Origin: Hypsibius dujardini
Lineage: Eukaryota; Tardigrada; Eutardigrada; Parachela; Hypsibiidae
NCBI GenBank assembly: GCA_001579985.1
Contig: LRSR01008172.1
Coordinates: forward strand, 1-22,161
Direction: 5' to 3'
Length of the DNA: 22,161 nt
The first letter of the stretch is position 1; each line of letters opens with the position of its first letter. Under the pieces are notes generated by a model. The model ran no database searches and was not told the origin of the DNA. It saw only the letters and a program-made list of their open reading frames with translations. Below are positions 1-10,300 of this stretch, piece by piece. The translations under genes were made by a program, and so were the position numbers.

Positions 1-78
1 TGTGTCTGTCTGTCTGTCTGTCTGTCTGTCTTTCTGTCTGTCTGTCTGTCTGTCTATCTGTCTTTCTGTCTGTCTGTC
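1..78. repeat. (TCTG)n tetranucleotide array
   Basis: A nearly pure TCTG array with a few TTTC and TATC variants starts at the window edge. It lies downstream of, or in a later intron of, the minus-strand RRM gene. On that gene's sense strand it reads CAGA, opposite to most intronic arrays here. Confidence 0.95.
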
Positions 79-118
79 AAACAACATCAGGGACAGCCAC
101 TGCTCCCGAACCCATCCA

Positions 119-2203
119 TCAATTCGTCAAATCAACCCGTTGTTTGCACGTACTTTTCTCGTATGTCTTGCCGTTCGGCACCACCATGGTGCGCTGGATA
201 ATTGGCAGCGTGGGGCCCACCACTGCGTCAATCACCCCAAACAGGTGCGCCTGGTGCGCATGGCTCGGCTGCACAGCTCCCGGATGCATGAACGCGAGGG
301 GGTTCCTGATGATGATCTTAGCGTCTTGAATCGGTGGTCCATTCCAACCGTCGCGGCAGAGTTTAACCTAGAAAAAGGCAGCCGGGAAACCCGAGATTAT
401 GAGCCATGAGTCGGAAAAGAAGAAACAACAGCAACAAGGTGATACAAATGGAGTGATGAGTGCGTGTGAGAAGGAACTGACCAGCAGCTGCTTTGGTCCG
501 CAGAAGCTTCGATCGAGAGCCATTTTTGCAGATGCGGCACACTCAGCAGCGGATAGTCCTCCGTACGTGACGAATCCGTAGCCTGAATTTGCCCCGTCTG
601 GAAAACGAACATAGACAGGGTTAGTACTGCTACCGCATGGCGCAAGGGCGGACACAAAGACACATGACACCGAGTTCTTGCCAATCAATTGGTACAGCAA
701 GCAAGTACAACAGATAGACAGATAGACAGATAATCACACAGACAGACAATAAGACGGATAATGCGACAAACAGGCAGGCAGGCAGACAGGCAGACAGACA
801 GGCAGACAGGCAGACAGGCAGGCAGGCAGGCAGGCAGGCAGAGAGACAGATAAGCAGACAGGCCGACAGACAAACAGGTAACAGATAGATGGAAAGACAG
901 ACGGACAAACAAACACAATCAGGCTACAGACAGGCTACAGACAGAATCAGGCTACTCGTACTCTCACAGACAAATCAGGAGTATTCCTTGGCACAGAGAC
1001 CGAGGCCCCCCTTCCCTCCATCTCCCTGTCATTTCAAATGACCATACAAGTGATATTGCTAGTGTTCGAACCAACCGAACACTAAATGCCATTGCCAGAG
1101 TGGTGCCATTCAGCCCTAGTGTTAGCACTATGGCCCACATTGTTACAGCTGTGCCGCGGTTACTTTGAGGGTCGCTCTTTGGCTTCTGGTAAGCCATATG
1201 GGACATTTACGCGTTTGATTGGCTTAGCTGCTGATTAGTTTACTGGACTGTCAAAAACTCTACGGCACCACAAAATCAAACCATCAGGTCGGCAAGAAAC
1301 TTTTAAAATGTTGACACAAAAATATTTGTGCAAAAATCTCTGGACCAGATTAACAGACTTGATAAAGAACTCTTAATATCGTGGATGAACTACAGTGGAA
1401 AGCGTTGGAAAGATGACGAAGTTCCCTTTGGGGGGGGGGACGAACGACAACAATGCAGTAACATGTGCAGTATTGTGACCACTATCAATCAAAACTCATT
1501 TGATGCGTTTTACCCCCATGGCCTACCAGAAGGCAAAGAGCGACCCTCAAAGTAACCGCGGCATAGCTGTATTAGCGCACACAAACGCCGTTATAATTTC
1601 TGCCCCATCTCTGTAGAGATAGAAATACAAGCACATATAAAATGACAAACAGATAAATAGTCAGGTTAACTGCGATGGAATCAGACAAGTAAACAGACAG
1701 ATGGGCTGACAGACAATCAGGCAGTTAAGCAAACAGACAATTAGACACAAGTTTACAGGAGGGCAACCATACACACTTTGCACCAGGTGGAAGAATATCT
1801 TAAAGCTTCAAGAAAGACTGCTTCTTCGCTTACTTGATTTGAGTGGAACCTGAACGTCGGCGATCGGTCCGAATTTCCTGAACAGCCTCCGAAGGTCCTG
1901 CCACGTGAAATCGGACGGCAGATAATTGACGAAGAGCTTGTCGCGGCAGGTCGATTTCATCACGTAATTGTTCGCCAGATGCTTCTGCAGAAAGGCGACT
2001 TCTTGGGAATTCAGCGCCGGGAATCCGCTGGCTGAGTGTTGTTCGAGGATCTCCTGCACATGTTGCTCTTCCTCCTCCGACAGCGGAAACGGATTCCCAT
2101 TCCACGCCAGCAGCCACAGCGATTCCTGGAGATGCGCCGTGTCAGCAGGGGAAGCGTACACATAGAGCTGGTCGTTGTGGTATCTGGTCGGCTGTCCTGA
2201 CAT
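119..2203 (-). CDS. RRM-domain RNA-binding protein, spliced; 3' end uncertain
   Basis: Three exons were joined on the minus strand: 2203-1834, 597-482 and 367-154 (or through to 119). Phases agree (1, then 0) and splice sites are GTAAGC, GTCAGT and CAG/TAG acceptors. The RRM is split by the first intron: exon 1 carries RNP2 (LFVNYLP, about residues 99-105) and exon 2 carries RNP1 (SGYGFVTY). Residues 1-95 are acidic and match no family I recognise. Exon 3 adds a Pro/His-rich segment, also unrecognised. The family binds single-stranded RNA; the target here is unknown. The start at 2203 has A at -3. The frame stays open upstream to an ATG at 2341, so a longer N-terminus is possible. At the 3' end, either GTACGT at 153 is a donor and the gene leaves the window, or translation continues to TGA at 121-119, giving 244 residues. 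No minus-strand poly(A) signal is visible before the edge. Confidence 0.72.
711..925. repeat. CAGA/CAGG-type tetranucleotide array in RRM intron 1
   Basis: An imperfect CAGA array with a CAGG-rich core at about 773-840 lies in the first intron of the minus-strand RRM gene, so it reads TCTG in the transcript. A more decayed stretch of the same type lies at about 1640-1750. Confidence 0.9.
1146..1569. mobile_element. 424-bp MITE-like element with about 60-bp terminal inverted repeats
   Basis: The ends are inverted copies: 1146-1205 matches the reverse complement of 1569-1510 at about 57 of 60 positions, starting CAGCTRTGCCGCGGTTAC. Both ends abut TA (1144-1145 and 1570-1571), as expected for Tc1/mariner-type target duplications. 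The interior has no recognisable coding sequence, so this is a non-autonomous element. It sits in RRM intron 1. No second copy is in the window. Confidence 0.8.
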
Positions 2204-2493
2204 GGTTGCAGTAGCGGAGAAGGTTCTTCTGAAAAAGAAACTGGGAAAACAACGAGGAAAAAAGGAAACAATACAACGAATTCTCGAACTGACTGCCGAA
2301 TCGAGTACGAAATTTTGCAGATGGTAGAGAGCTGATACCACTAGTGAAAGGTAGCCTGCGCTAAACTAGGGACCAAGATAGTGGTGGGATGGAAACGCTA
2401 GTGGTCGCTCGTGTTGGTTCGTTGATGACCACAGGTGAACAGACAAGGGGTGGGAATTTGCACGGTGTGAAAATTTGAAGACAGTATACTGAC

Positions 2494-2573
2494 TGTCGTT
2501 TGTCTGCCCATCTGTGTGTCTGCCTGTTCGTCCGCAGGTCTGTCTGCCTGTTCGTCCGCAGGTCTGTCTGCCT

Positions 2574-2607
<34 letters not shown>

Positions 2608-2690
2608 CTGTCTGTTTGTGTATTTGTCTGTTTGTCTGTTTGTTTGTCTGTCTATCTATCTGTCTGTCTTCTGCGTGCTATTGTCTGTCT
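2494..2690. repeat. TCTG tetranucleotide array upstream of first SLC22 exon
   Basis: A TCTG array with TTTG and TCCG variants. It begins with two copies of a roughly 24-bp unit (about 2517-2564) before becoming simple TCTG. It probably lies in an intron of the plus-strand SLC22-type gene, whose acceptor is at 2780. Confidence 0.9.
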
Positions 2691-2780
2691 GACTGATTTA
2701 AGAATCCAAAGATGTGCTCAATGTTACCGATACAAAGGAACACTGACTGATCGTAGCATTTCCGCGCGGTTTACTTACAG

Positions 2781-3189
2781 TCTTGTGGAAGAATCGATAC
2801 GCTGGCTACTGGTGAAAAACCGTACCGAAGAAGCGTCCGATTCGCTGGTAAAAATCTTACGTTTCAACCGAATCGCTACCGACATGACTTGGGAAATGGA
2901 ACATGAGCTCTTGTCGGTGGGAACTTTCTTCAAAGAAAAACGGGACAAACGGACATTCTATACAATCGTGGACTGCTTTCGGACGCCGCGATTGCGCCGG
3001 GTATCCTTGTGCATGATGTACATTTGGTTTTCCTGCGCGATCGGCTACTACGGACTCTTTCTTTCCATTGACCGCCTCGTGCCAAATCTGGCTCTTAATG
3101 TCTTCATCAACGGAGCACTCGAACTGATTCCGTGCCTGATTAGCATATTTGTCGTGCCCCGGTAAGGTTTTCCTATCTCTCTGTTTGTC

Positions 3190-3261
<72 letters not shown>

Positions 3262-4306
3262 GCTGTTGGTCATTTTTTTTGTCTTACTGTTTGTCTGACT
3301 TTGTGTTTTGTTTTCTGTTGTCTGTCTGCCTGTTGGTCTGCGTGTGAGTATGCCCTTTGTTGTCTGTCGGTCTGCCTGCTGGGACGTTGGCTAGTCTGTA
3401 TTGTGATTTCTTCCTCCTTGGAATAGATACGGTCGTAAACAGCCGATGATCGTCTTCAACTTCCTCGGTGGATTTGCCTGCATCCTCAGTTGTCTCGTGA
3501 GGGGCAACACCCGCCCCTCGGCTATGGGCCGCACCGCACTGACCTTGATCGGTCGGCTTTCGCTGACAGGAAGTGCCTGCTCCTTTTTCATATGGGCCGC
3601 AGAACTGTACCCAACCGTCATGCGAGGCAACGGCATCGGTGTCTGCATGTTCGCGCTCCGCCTGGGAGGCGTCTTAGCACCGCAGCTTCTCGCCCTGGTA
3701 AGAAACACACACAGGTACCAGTACACAAAACAGGCACGTCAGTTCATCGAGGTATTCTCACATCAAATTTTAGGGTCCTTACACGTTCAGAGAATTTCCT
3801 GTCACCGTCCTCGGCATCATCGCACTTGGTGGCGTAGTCGCGGTAAGTCTTGCCATCTAGCGGTTGAAGAAGTCTAGAGTTATTTTCAACTGTCTGCCTG
3901 TTTCGTTGTCTGTCCGTCTGAATGCTTGTTTGTGTCTGTCTGCTGTCTGTTTTTCTATCTGCCTGTCTGTCTGTCTGTCTATCTGTCTGTCTGTTTGTCT
4001 ATCTGCCTGTCTGTCTATCGATCTATTCGCCGTCTGCCTGTCAGTTTGCCCTTATACCTGTCCGTTGGTAAGGTAACTTCTCATTGCTATAAGATTGCCT
4101 GTCCTACCCAGCTGAGCTTCAACCACTGAGCTTCAACCACATTTCAGGCATACCCTCTCCCTGAAACGATCAACGTCAACCTTCCCGACACCTTACCGGA
4201 AGCGGAAAACTTTGGCTGCAAGGAGGCCGAACTCCGAAAGTCTCGCGACGGCCTCAGCTTGTCCTCCCTCACCAGTGTCCGAATGTCCCATCTCAGCAGC
4301 CAATGA
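2781..4306 (+). CDS. SLC22-type organic ion transporter, C-terminal half only
   Basis: Four exons were joined: 2781-3161, 3427-3697, 3774-3842 and 4148-4306. Phases are consistent and the stop is TGA. The encoded 292 residues cover the second half of a Major Facilitator transporter; SLC22 proteins are usually about 550 residues. The first exon opens with the large-loop motif ESIRWLL, matching the family's PES-RWL. Transmembrane segments 7-12 follow, then the 8-9 loop motif YGRKQ, WAAELYPTVMRGNGIGVC (family form: ELFPT-R--G-G) and the end motif LPETINVNLPDTLPEAEN, typical of organic anion/cation transporters. Expected role: plasma-membrane uptake or efflux of small organic ions; the substrate cannot be told. 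Odd: no exon for segments 1-6 lies between 2204 and 2780 or elsewhere on this strand to the left. The 5' half is therefore off the window, with the RRM gene nested in its intron, or has been lost. Confidence 0.85.
3190..3400. repeat. TCTG array in SLC22 intron (3162-3426)
   Basis: A pure TCTG stretch at about 3195-3260 decays into TTTG, TCTGCC and TTTTG variants before the acceptor TAG at 3424-3426. TCTG is on the sense strand. Confidence 0.9.
3888..4070. repeat. TCTG array in last SLC22 intron (3843-4147)
   Basis: An imperfect TCTG/TCTA array on the sense strand of the SLC22 gene. A short duplication, GAGCTTCAACCAC twice in tandem at about 4114-4140, lies between the array and the acceptor. 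Confidence 0.88.
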
Positions 4307-4349
4307 CAACGAGGGTCTGGCCCTGAAATCTCCAAACACGTAACAGACA

Positions 4350-4355
4350 AATAAA
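4350..4355 (+). terminator. Poly(A) signal AATAAA of the SLC22-type gene
   Basis: AATAAA lies 44 bp past the SLC22 stop. The opposing OCIAD1 signal is about 30 bp further on, so the convergent 3' ends are tightly packed and may overlap. Confidence 0.7.
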
Positions 4356-4386
4356 CAATATTGCGTCGACATCATGTTGATTCAAT

Positions 4387-4392
4387 TTTATT
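4387..4392 (-). terminator. Poly(A) signal AATAAA of the OCIAD1 gene
   Basis: TTTATT on the plus strand reads AATAAA on the minus strand, about 110 bp past the OCIAD1 stop at 4502. Confidence 0.7.
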
Positions 4393-4501
4393 GTGGTAGA
4401 TGAAAAAGAACTTGATTCTGTGCACACACGTACACACACAAAGGCAATTGACAAAACATACGACACGATATAATAAAAAGTGGGATAAAAGAAAGGCCGT
4501 T

Positions 4502-6409
4502 CTATTCCGGCCGTTGTTGAGGACTCTTCTGCTGCGGCCGTAAATAGGCATCACGATGTTGACGGCGCAGGTCGTCGTAATTGGCGCCGCCAGTCTGTCT
4601 GTCATCCGTCCGGTTGCTGTTGTTGGATTGACTGCCAAAACCGACGCCCGGATTACTGCCCAAGTCAAAGTCCAACGAGTTCGGCCGACGTTCGTCCAAT
4701 GAGGAGTCGTCGTAGTAGCTGTTCTTCTCCGAGTCGATGTCCAGCGTATTATGGTAGTCGTCGGTGTTCATGGCCGAGTACTGTTCCCCTGCTGAGCGGC
4801 TTTGTCCAACCTGCACACCCCAAGAGTATTTTGGATTGAGCAACGAAGGAAGTCTTCTACCGACAAGTGACGGGAACAAAAAGACAGACAAACAGACTTC
4901 CCGAAAAGTTATAGTACCACAGAGGCAGACGTATCAGAGGTATATAGAGAGAAAAACAAGCGGACAGGTGGGCATGTATATGGACAGTAGAAAAAGCAGG
5001 CCAACAGGCAGACAAGATGGACAGACAGAAATACACGTGCATCGGAAGGCCTGACAATCAAACAAAAAAGACAGTCAGCCATGCACCCAGAGGTGGAGAC
5101 GCTGGGAGAGATAACAAGATAGTCAGGCAAAAAATAAAAACAAACAAACAGGAAGACAGACAGACACAGACAAACAGTCAGACAGAGAGACACATAGCAG
5201 ACAGACAGACAGACAGTCAAACAGACAAACAGACAGACAGACAGACAGTCAAACAGACAGACACTCAGACAGACAGACAGACAGACAAATAGACAGAGAG
5301 TAAAGGCAGGCAGGCAGGCAGACATTCCAGCTAACCTGAGGATCAAAGCGGGTGTCACGCCCGGCGGCCGGATAAGCGCCTTCATATATCTTAGGACTGC
5401 CGAGGTCGAGCGGTGTGTTCCAACTGGGCTGTTGCACTCGCGGTGGGCTGGCCTGACCGCCCTGGCGCTTTCGAATGGCATCACCCACTGGGGAATTGGG
5501 CAGACGGAGGAATTTCTCCTGACACGCACGGAAGTAGCTCATTTTGCCGACGAAAAATCCAGTCACTGCCATTCCGATGACTTTCGGTAAGGATCCGTAC
5601 TTCGGGTGAGCCTGAAGGTAGCCCTGCTTCACGGCCAAATGCGTCAAGACACCGCCGACGGCCGCAAGAGGCAGTGAACGATAATAGAGAGACTCTCTGG
5701 AAGGACACAAAAACGACTTAAGAAATTAATCAACGACACCCAATAGAAATCAATCAATCAATCAATTGAAATGAATGGCTTTTCAAAAAAATGTGATTTG
5801 CTGAAATTAAATTCAACCTCTTACTTTAATCAAACTTAACCTGGAAATTTACTTTTAGTATGCAGTCAAAGTATGTCCATTTGTACTAATTAGTAGTACT
5901 TACTTACGCTTGCAGCACAAATGACATAATGAATCTTGAATCAGCCGCTCCGTCAATCAGCCCAAAAAATGCGTCATAGAAATCAATCAAACCATCAGTC
6001 GCAGCAATAAAGGATAAAACTGCTCAATAATTATCGTAACAACTCAATCAATCAATTAGCTACCGGCCCCCTCAACGTACTGTGTGCACTCTTTCACCAC
6101 CCGCATCTCCTCCGCCGAGAACTTATAATCCTTCCCCATCGGCATGTCCATCCCGGTTGTGTCGGCATAGCCCATTCCCGGTGCGGGATCCGTGACAAGC
6201 TGCCCGGAGAGCGTGTCATAATTCTCTGGGGTCCTGGAGGAATTCCTTCCCGCGGCGGCGCCCCCGAGTCCCGAACTGCTGCCGGAGTAGCCGGACGGCG
6301 AGCCGGACGGACTGCGGTCATATCCGAGACTGCTGCGGTAGGTGTCGGAGGAGTCCGAGTTGGGGTTGGAGTTGCCTCCGCCACCAGGACCTCCAAATGG
6401 GGAAGACAT
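4502..6409 (-). CDS. OCIAD1: OCIA domain-containing protein 1 (asrij/OCIAD1 homologue)
   Basis: Three exons: 6409-6081, 5696-5336 and 4810-4502 (phases 2, 0, stop TAG), giving 332 residues. Residues 1-90 are Gly/Ser/Pro-rich and disordered. The OCIA domain (about 94-185) starts in exon 1 with FSAEEMRVVKECTQ and continues in exon 2 with ESLYYRSLPLAAVGG, a hydrophobic stretch, GYLQ, the Gly-rich GFFVGKMSYFRACQEKF and LRLP. This is the family signature (C-ES--YRSLP ... GY--GK-SY---C--KF). The C-terminal exon is acidic, Asn/Asp/Gln-rich and low in complexity. OCIAD1 and fly Asrij are membrane proteins of endosomes and mitochondria, linked to JAK/STAT signalling and respiratory complex control. 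At 332 residues this is longer than the roughly 250 usual in the family, because of the N- and C-terminal extensions. The gene is head to head with the SVOP-like gene (957 bp between starts) and tail to tail with the SLC22-type gene. Confidence 0.93.
4870..5325. repeat. CAGA array in OCIAD1 intron 2 (4811-5335)
   Basis: A long, partly decayed CAGA array, purest at about 5195-5300 and ending in CAGG units at about 5306-5321. It fills most of the second OCIAD1 intron and reads TCTG in the transcript. Confidence 0.92.
5697..6080. other. OCIAD1 intron 1, AT-rich, no other gene seen
   Basis: This AT-rich intron contains many short ATCAATCA runs (reverse complement TGATTGAT), a motif that also recurs around 7800-7930 and 19050-19280. 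I see no coding or RNA gene. Confidence 0.6.
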
Positions 6410-7366
6410 TTTTTGAAATATTTTTTAACGAAGGTTTAAGAAAATGCCAGAAAATGTTGAAAGATGTGCCGGACTATGGACAAATTCGAGTCAATAAATG
6501 CGGAAAATTGGAGTATCGACGGAGCCGGGAGACTTCGGATGGGCGAGGGAATTTATTTAGTTTAAAAATCAGCTGTTTGATAAGTTCGCTGCCCATTGAA
6601 TAGACAGTGCACTGCTTTCGATTGATTGATCACTTGACTTAACCATATGGCCAGAATACTTGGCTGACAGAGTTTGAACTTAATGCGCTTGAGAAAGAGA
6701 GTGGCTCTAACTCCGTTAGCCAAGCATTCTGATTGTGTGTATTCTTGTCCCAGCAATTGATTGGTTTGATTGCATGTTACTGTATGACACTATTTCTGTT
6801 TCTCACACTGCGCCAGGATATCGCAGTAGAAATCACCTCGCTTTTTAAGACAAACTGCTAAATTCCTCGTCAGCACGTGTCACATTTCTACTTTACCTGA
6901 TTCAAACTGCCAAGGTAAACAATCAAGACACGGTAAAAATTTGCTCGGAATTTTAATTACGTTTTTATTATTCACTCACACGTGTTTGTATCGATTTTTT
7001 CGCTTTCATTTTCATAGTTTTTGCCCGTCCAACCTTGTATCATTCTTCGAGGATTTCTTGCTTTACCGTTTAACTCCTCCATTGAAGATTCTAAGCGACC
7101 AGTGGCATTGTGTGTCACGTTATCTTGGCGCCATATGTTTGACGGAAGTTTTTTTGATCACTTTCATTTTTCCACTGCGCACCATTACGACCTTGACCAA
7201 TTTAGCAGCACGCATTTCACACCTCGGATTATTGGTATTTTATTTACGTGAATAGCGAGCGAGAAAGCGAGGATTACTTACTTCATGCGTCGAGGTGAGG
7301 AAGGAAGATTTTCACTCCATTTTTTTCCAATTTCGAACCGACTTTCGCAAGGTTTTTTCTGACAAA
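6410..7366. promoter_or_regulatory. Shared intergenic region between divergent OCIAD1 and SVOP-like genes
   Basis: This 957-bp interval separates two divergent start codons, so both promoters and 5' UTRs must lie here unless distant 5' exons exist. Open frames here are short and match nothing I know. I see no clear TATA box. GTGAGG at about 7295 resembles a splice donor and could end a 5' UTR exon. An imperfect hairpin is at 6655-6731. Confidence 0.5.
6655..6731. repeat. Imperfect inverted repeat, about 24-bp arms
   Basis: AGAATACTTGGCTGACAGAG at the left pairs with the reverse complement AGAATGCTTGGCTAACGGAG at the right. There are a few transition mismatches and a loop of about 30 bp. It may be a short MITE relic or a hairpin RNA; the sequence does not decide. 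Confidence 0.55.
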
Positions 7367-10300
7367 ATGTTCGCTTCAGTGGGGGAGCCTTCAATGACCA
7401 GATTGCAAGATGAGGCAGGTTACAATTTTAATGGAGGTGCCGTGGCGTTGTCGTCGGAGAGGAAGCAGTACACCATCGATCAAGGTGAGGAAGGAAAATG
7501 AAATGCGCGCCTCGCCGGTTTAAGTGATTGGCGCATCGACTGATTGCTTGATTGTTGAATTATTGACAGTCGTTGTGAAGCGGTCGGTTGATTGATGTAT
7601 TGTACGTATTTGGAATGTAGCCCAGGCGTTGAATATGACCCGTTGTTCCATTCTAGCGCTGGAGAAGCTCGGATTCGGAAGATATCAGATGAAAATGATT
7701 TGCGTGCTGGGATTTTTCGGGGTGAGAAAGCTGTGCGAGAAGTCATCCCATGTGTCCTGTTGCTTGATTGGTCAATTGGTTGCTTGCTTGATTGAAGGGC
7801 CGAATTCGTCTTCGATTGATTGATTGGTCGATCGGTTGCTTGCTTGATTGAAGGGCCGAATTCGTCTTCGATTGATTGATTGGTCGATCGGTTGCTTGCT
7901 TGATTGAAGGGCCCAATTCTTCTTCGATTGATTGATCTGTCTCATACTCCTAAGTACTGGTAATATTGCGTTTTGGTTTTAGGTTGCGGATGCATTGGAA
8001 ATCATGCTGCTGTCCGTCCTCTCTCCCGTACTGCGGTGTGAATGGGGCTTAACGGAGTGGGATGTCGCGGCAGTCTCAACGGTACGATTTAAATATATTT
8101 AAGTGAAGGTAACTTCTAATAATGTGTTATTTTGTCTAATTGAAAATACAAATTGATATTGAGGAGCATATTCTAATTGAAAGTCGCAATATTTTATTTA
8201 AACTTTACGATATTTTATTATTTAATTATTTAAATGTTATTTTATATATCAAAGTCTAAATGTGTTATTCAAACGTCATATTTAAATGTTTAAATAAACC
8301 TTGCTGATAATTTAGAGTTTTGTGTGTTTTATTTTATTTTAAACAGTACTAATTCACATGAAGGACACTCCGTACCAGTAATTTTTTTTAATTGTTTAAT
8401 TGAATTTTTTTAATTGAATTCAGGTTGTTTTCGCGGGAATGCTGGTATTTGGTCCGATTTGGGGGAAGATGTCCGATCGGTTCGGGCGATGGCCGACCCT
8501 GTGGATCGTCATGTTTTTGATGGGCTGGTTCGGTATCCTCACCTCCTTCAGTCCGACCTACAATTGGTTGCTGTTTTTGCGGATGCTCGTGGGTGGCGCA
8601 GCCGTCGGAACTGGCCAGAGGTAAGATATTCCTCCGCTAATCCGAGAAAGTTGTCTGTGTTTACACTTGCTGTTGTTTTTTCTCAGTTTCATTTTGTTCG
8701 CGGAGATGCTTCCTCCAAAACACAGGTACGAGTACCGTATCGATCAATTAAAGTGGACTGATCTTTATGAGGGACTTAAACCGCGATGGGTCTGCTCGTT
8801 GCAGAGGCAAGATGTTGGTCCTTACGCAGCTGTTTTGGGCCAGCGGCAGTTTTATCCTCATCGCTGCTGCTGCTATTATCATTCCCAATTTCGGCTGGCG
8901 ATGGCTCATGATTTTCACAGCCGTGCTGTCATGGGTCAGTTTATGTTTCTTCAAGGTACGAAACTGGTTGCCAGAACTTAGGTATTGTTGTCTGTCCGTC
9001 TATCTCTATGTCTGCCTGCCTGTCTGTCTGTCTATTTGTATGTCTGCCTGCCTGTCTGCCTGTCTGTCTATCTGTATGTCTGCATGTCTCTATGTGTGTC
9101 TGCCTGTCCGTCTATCTGTCTGTCTGCCTGTCTGTCTGTCTGCATGCATGTCTGTTGCTTGTCTGTCTGTCTGTGTATCTGGTTGTTTTTTTTCTCTTTG
9201 TCATTTGTTTGTCGGTGACTCTGTGGTTGTTGTGCCTTTTCTCATATCCGCTGGTGAATCTTCAGATGGTTCCGGAATCTCCGCGTTTCCTACTGGGAAA
9301 AGGCAGACATGAGAAAGCCCTCGCCTTGCTGCAGAGCATTGCCAAAGTCAATAAGACGACACTTCCAGACGGGCATCTCATAATGCCTGCACTCGTACGT
9401 TTGATCAAAAGAAGTCATTGACAAGTCCAAATGAGGCTCAGATGATTCTAATTTGTTGCAGCAAGAGCAGGGAAAGATCGCGGACATGTTTTCTCCGCAT
9501 TATCTCAGGCTAACCCTGCAACTGTTCGTCATTTGGTTTTGCATGACCTTTGGCTATTACGGTGTCGTGCTGAGCAGCACAGAAATCGTGCAACAAGCTC
9601 CGATTTGCGATATATCTGGTGAGTGTGTAATCTAATGTACACGACAACGCAGTTGTATGGATGGACACGCAGACAGACAGACAGACAGACAGACAGAGAG
9701 ACAGACAGACAGACAGACAGAGAGACAGACAGAGACAGACAGACAGAATGACAGACAGAATGACAGGCAAAATGACAGACAAGACAAAATATAAATATCT
9801 GAAAAAAAACGGGTGCGCTAAATGATTTTCTTAATGCAGGAAACGTTGTGAGCGAGCACACCTCGCTTGCGGTAAAAGAATGCGGCTGCCGACAATTGAC
9901 TTCCGATGACTATGTTACTCTCATAGTCGGCACTCTGGGCGAATTCGGTTGTAAGTAACTCCTCCACTCCCAAATGTCTGCTCATATAAAAGAACACTTG
10001 GAAAATGGTATTTTTTCTAGCGTTGATAATCAATGTGGTGTTGATGGATGTCATCGGCCGGAAGTGGACATTCATCGTAAATTTGGTGGCATGCGCGACA
10101 TTTGTCCTGCTGCTGAATGTCTGTACAACCCGTTTCATTCTGTCCATTTTCATCCTGTGTGCGAGGATGTTTATGTCCGCGATCGGAAACGCTATTTATA
10201 TCTACACGTCCGAGGTGAGGGGCCGAATTGTTGGAGCTCTGCTTTGTAAGTATTGGTTCATTGGGTAAATTTAATAAAAAATGGCTTGGTGCTGTGCTAT

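Noticed and set aside
1-409. Open frames with Cys-Leu-Ser-Val repeats across the TCTG/CAGA arrays (also around 630-918, 2500-2700, 3193-3426, 3864-4129, 8985-9218, 9510-9861, 10485-10773, 20588-20928)
   Set aside because: A 4-nt unit with no stop in any frame opens all frames of the array with a 12-nt period. These frames are by-products of the repeat and overlap introns of better-supported genes.
1061-1085. Possible tRNA B-box-like GTTCGAACC
   Set aside because: No matching A box or cloverleaf arms could be drawn around it.
3391-3726. Minus-strand open frame opposite the second SLC22 exon
   Set aside because: It is the shadow of an exon with clear SLC22 motifs and has no domain of its own.
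7766-7937. CRISPR-like direct repeats
   Set aside because: The 56-bp units are contiguous with no unique spacers, and the setting is a eukaryotic intron.
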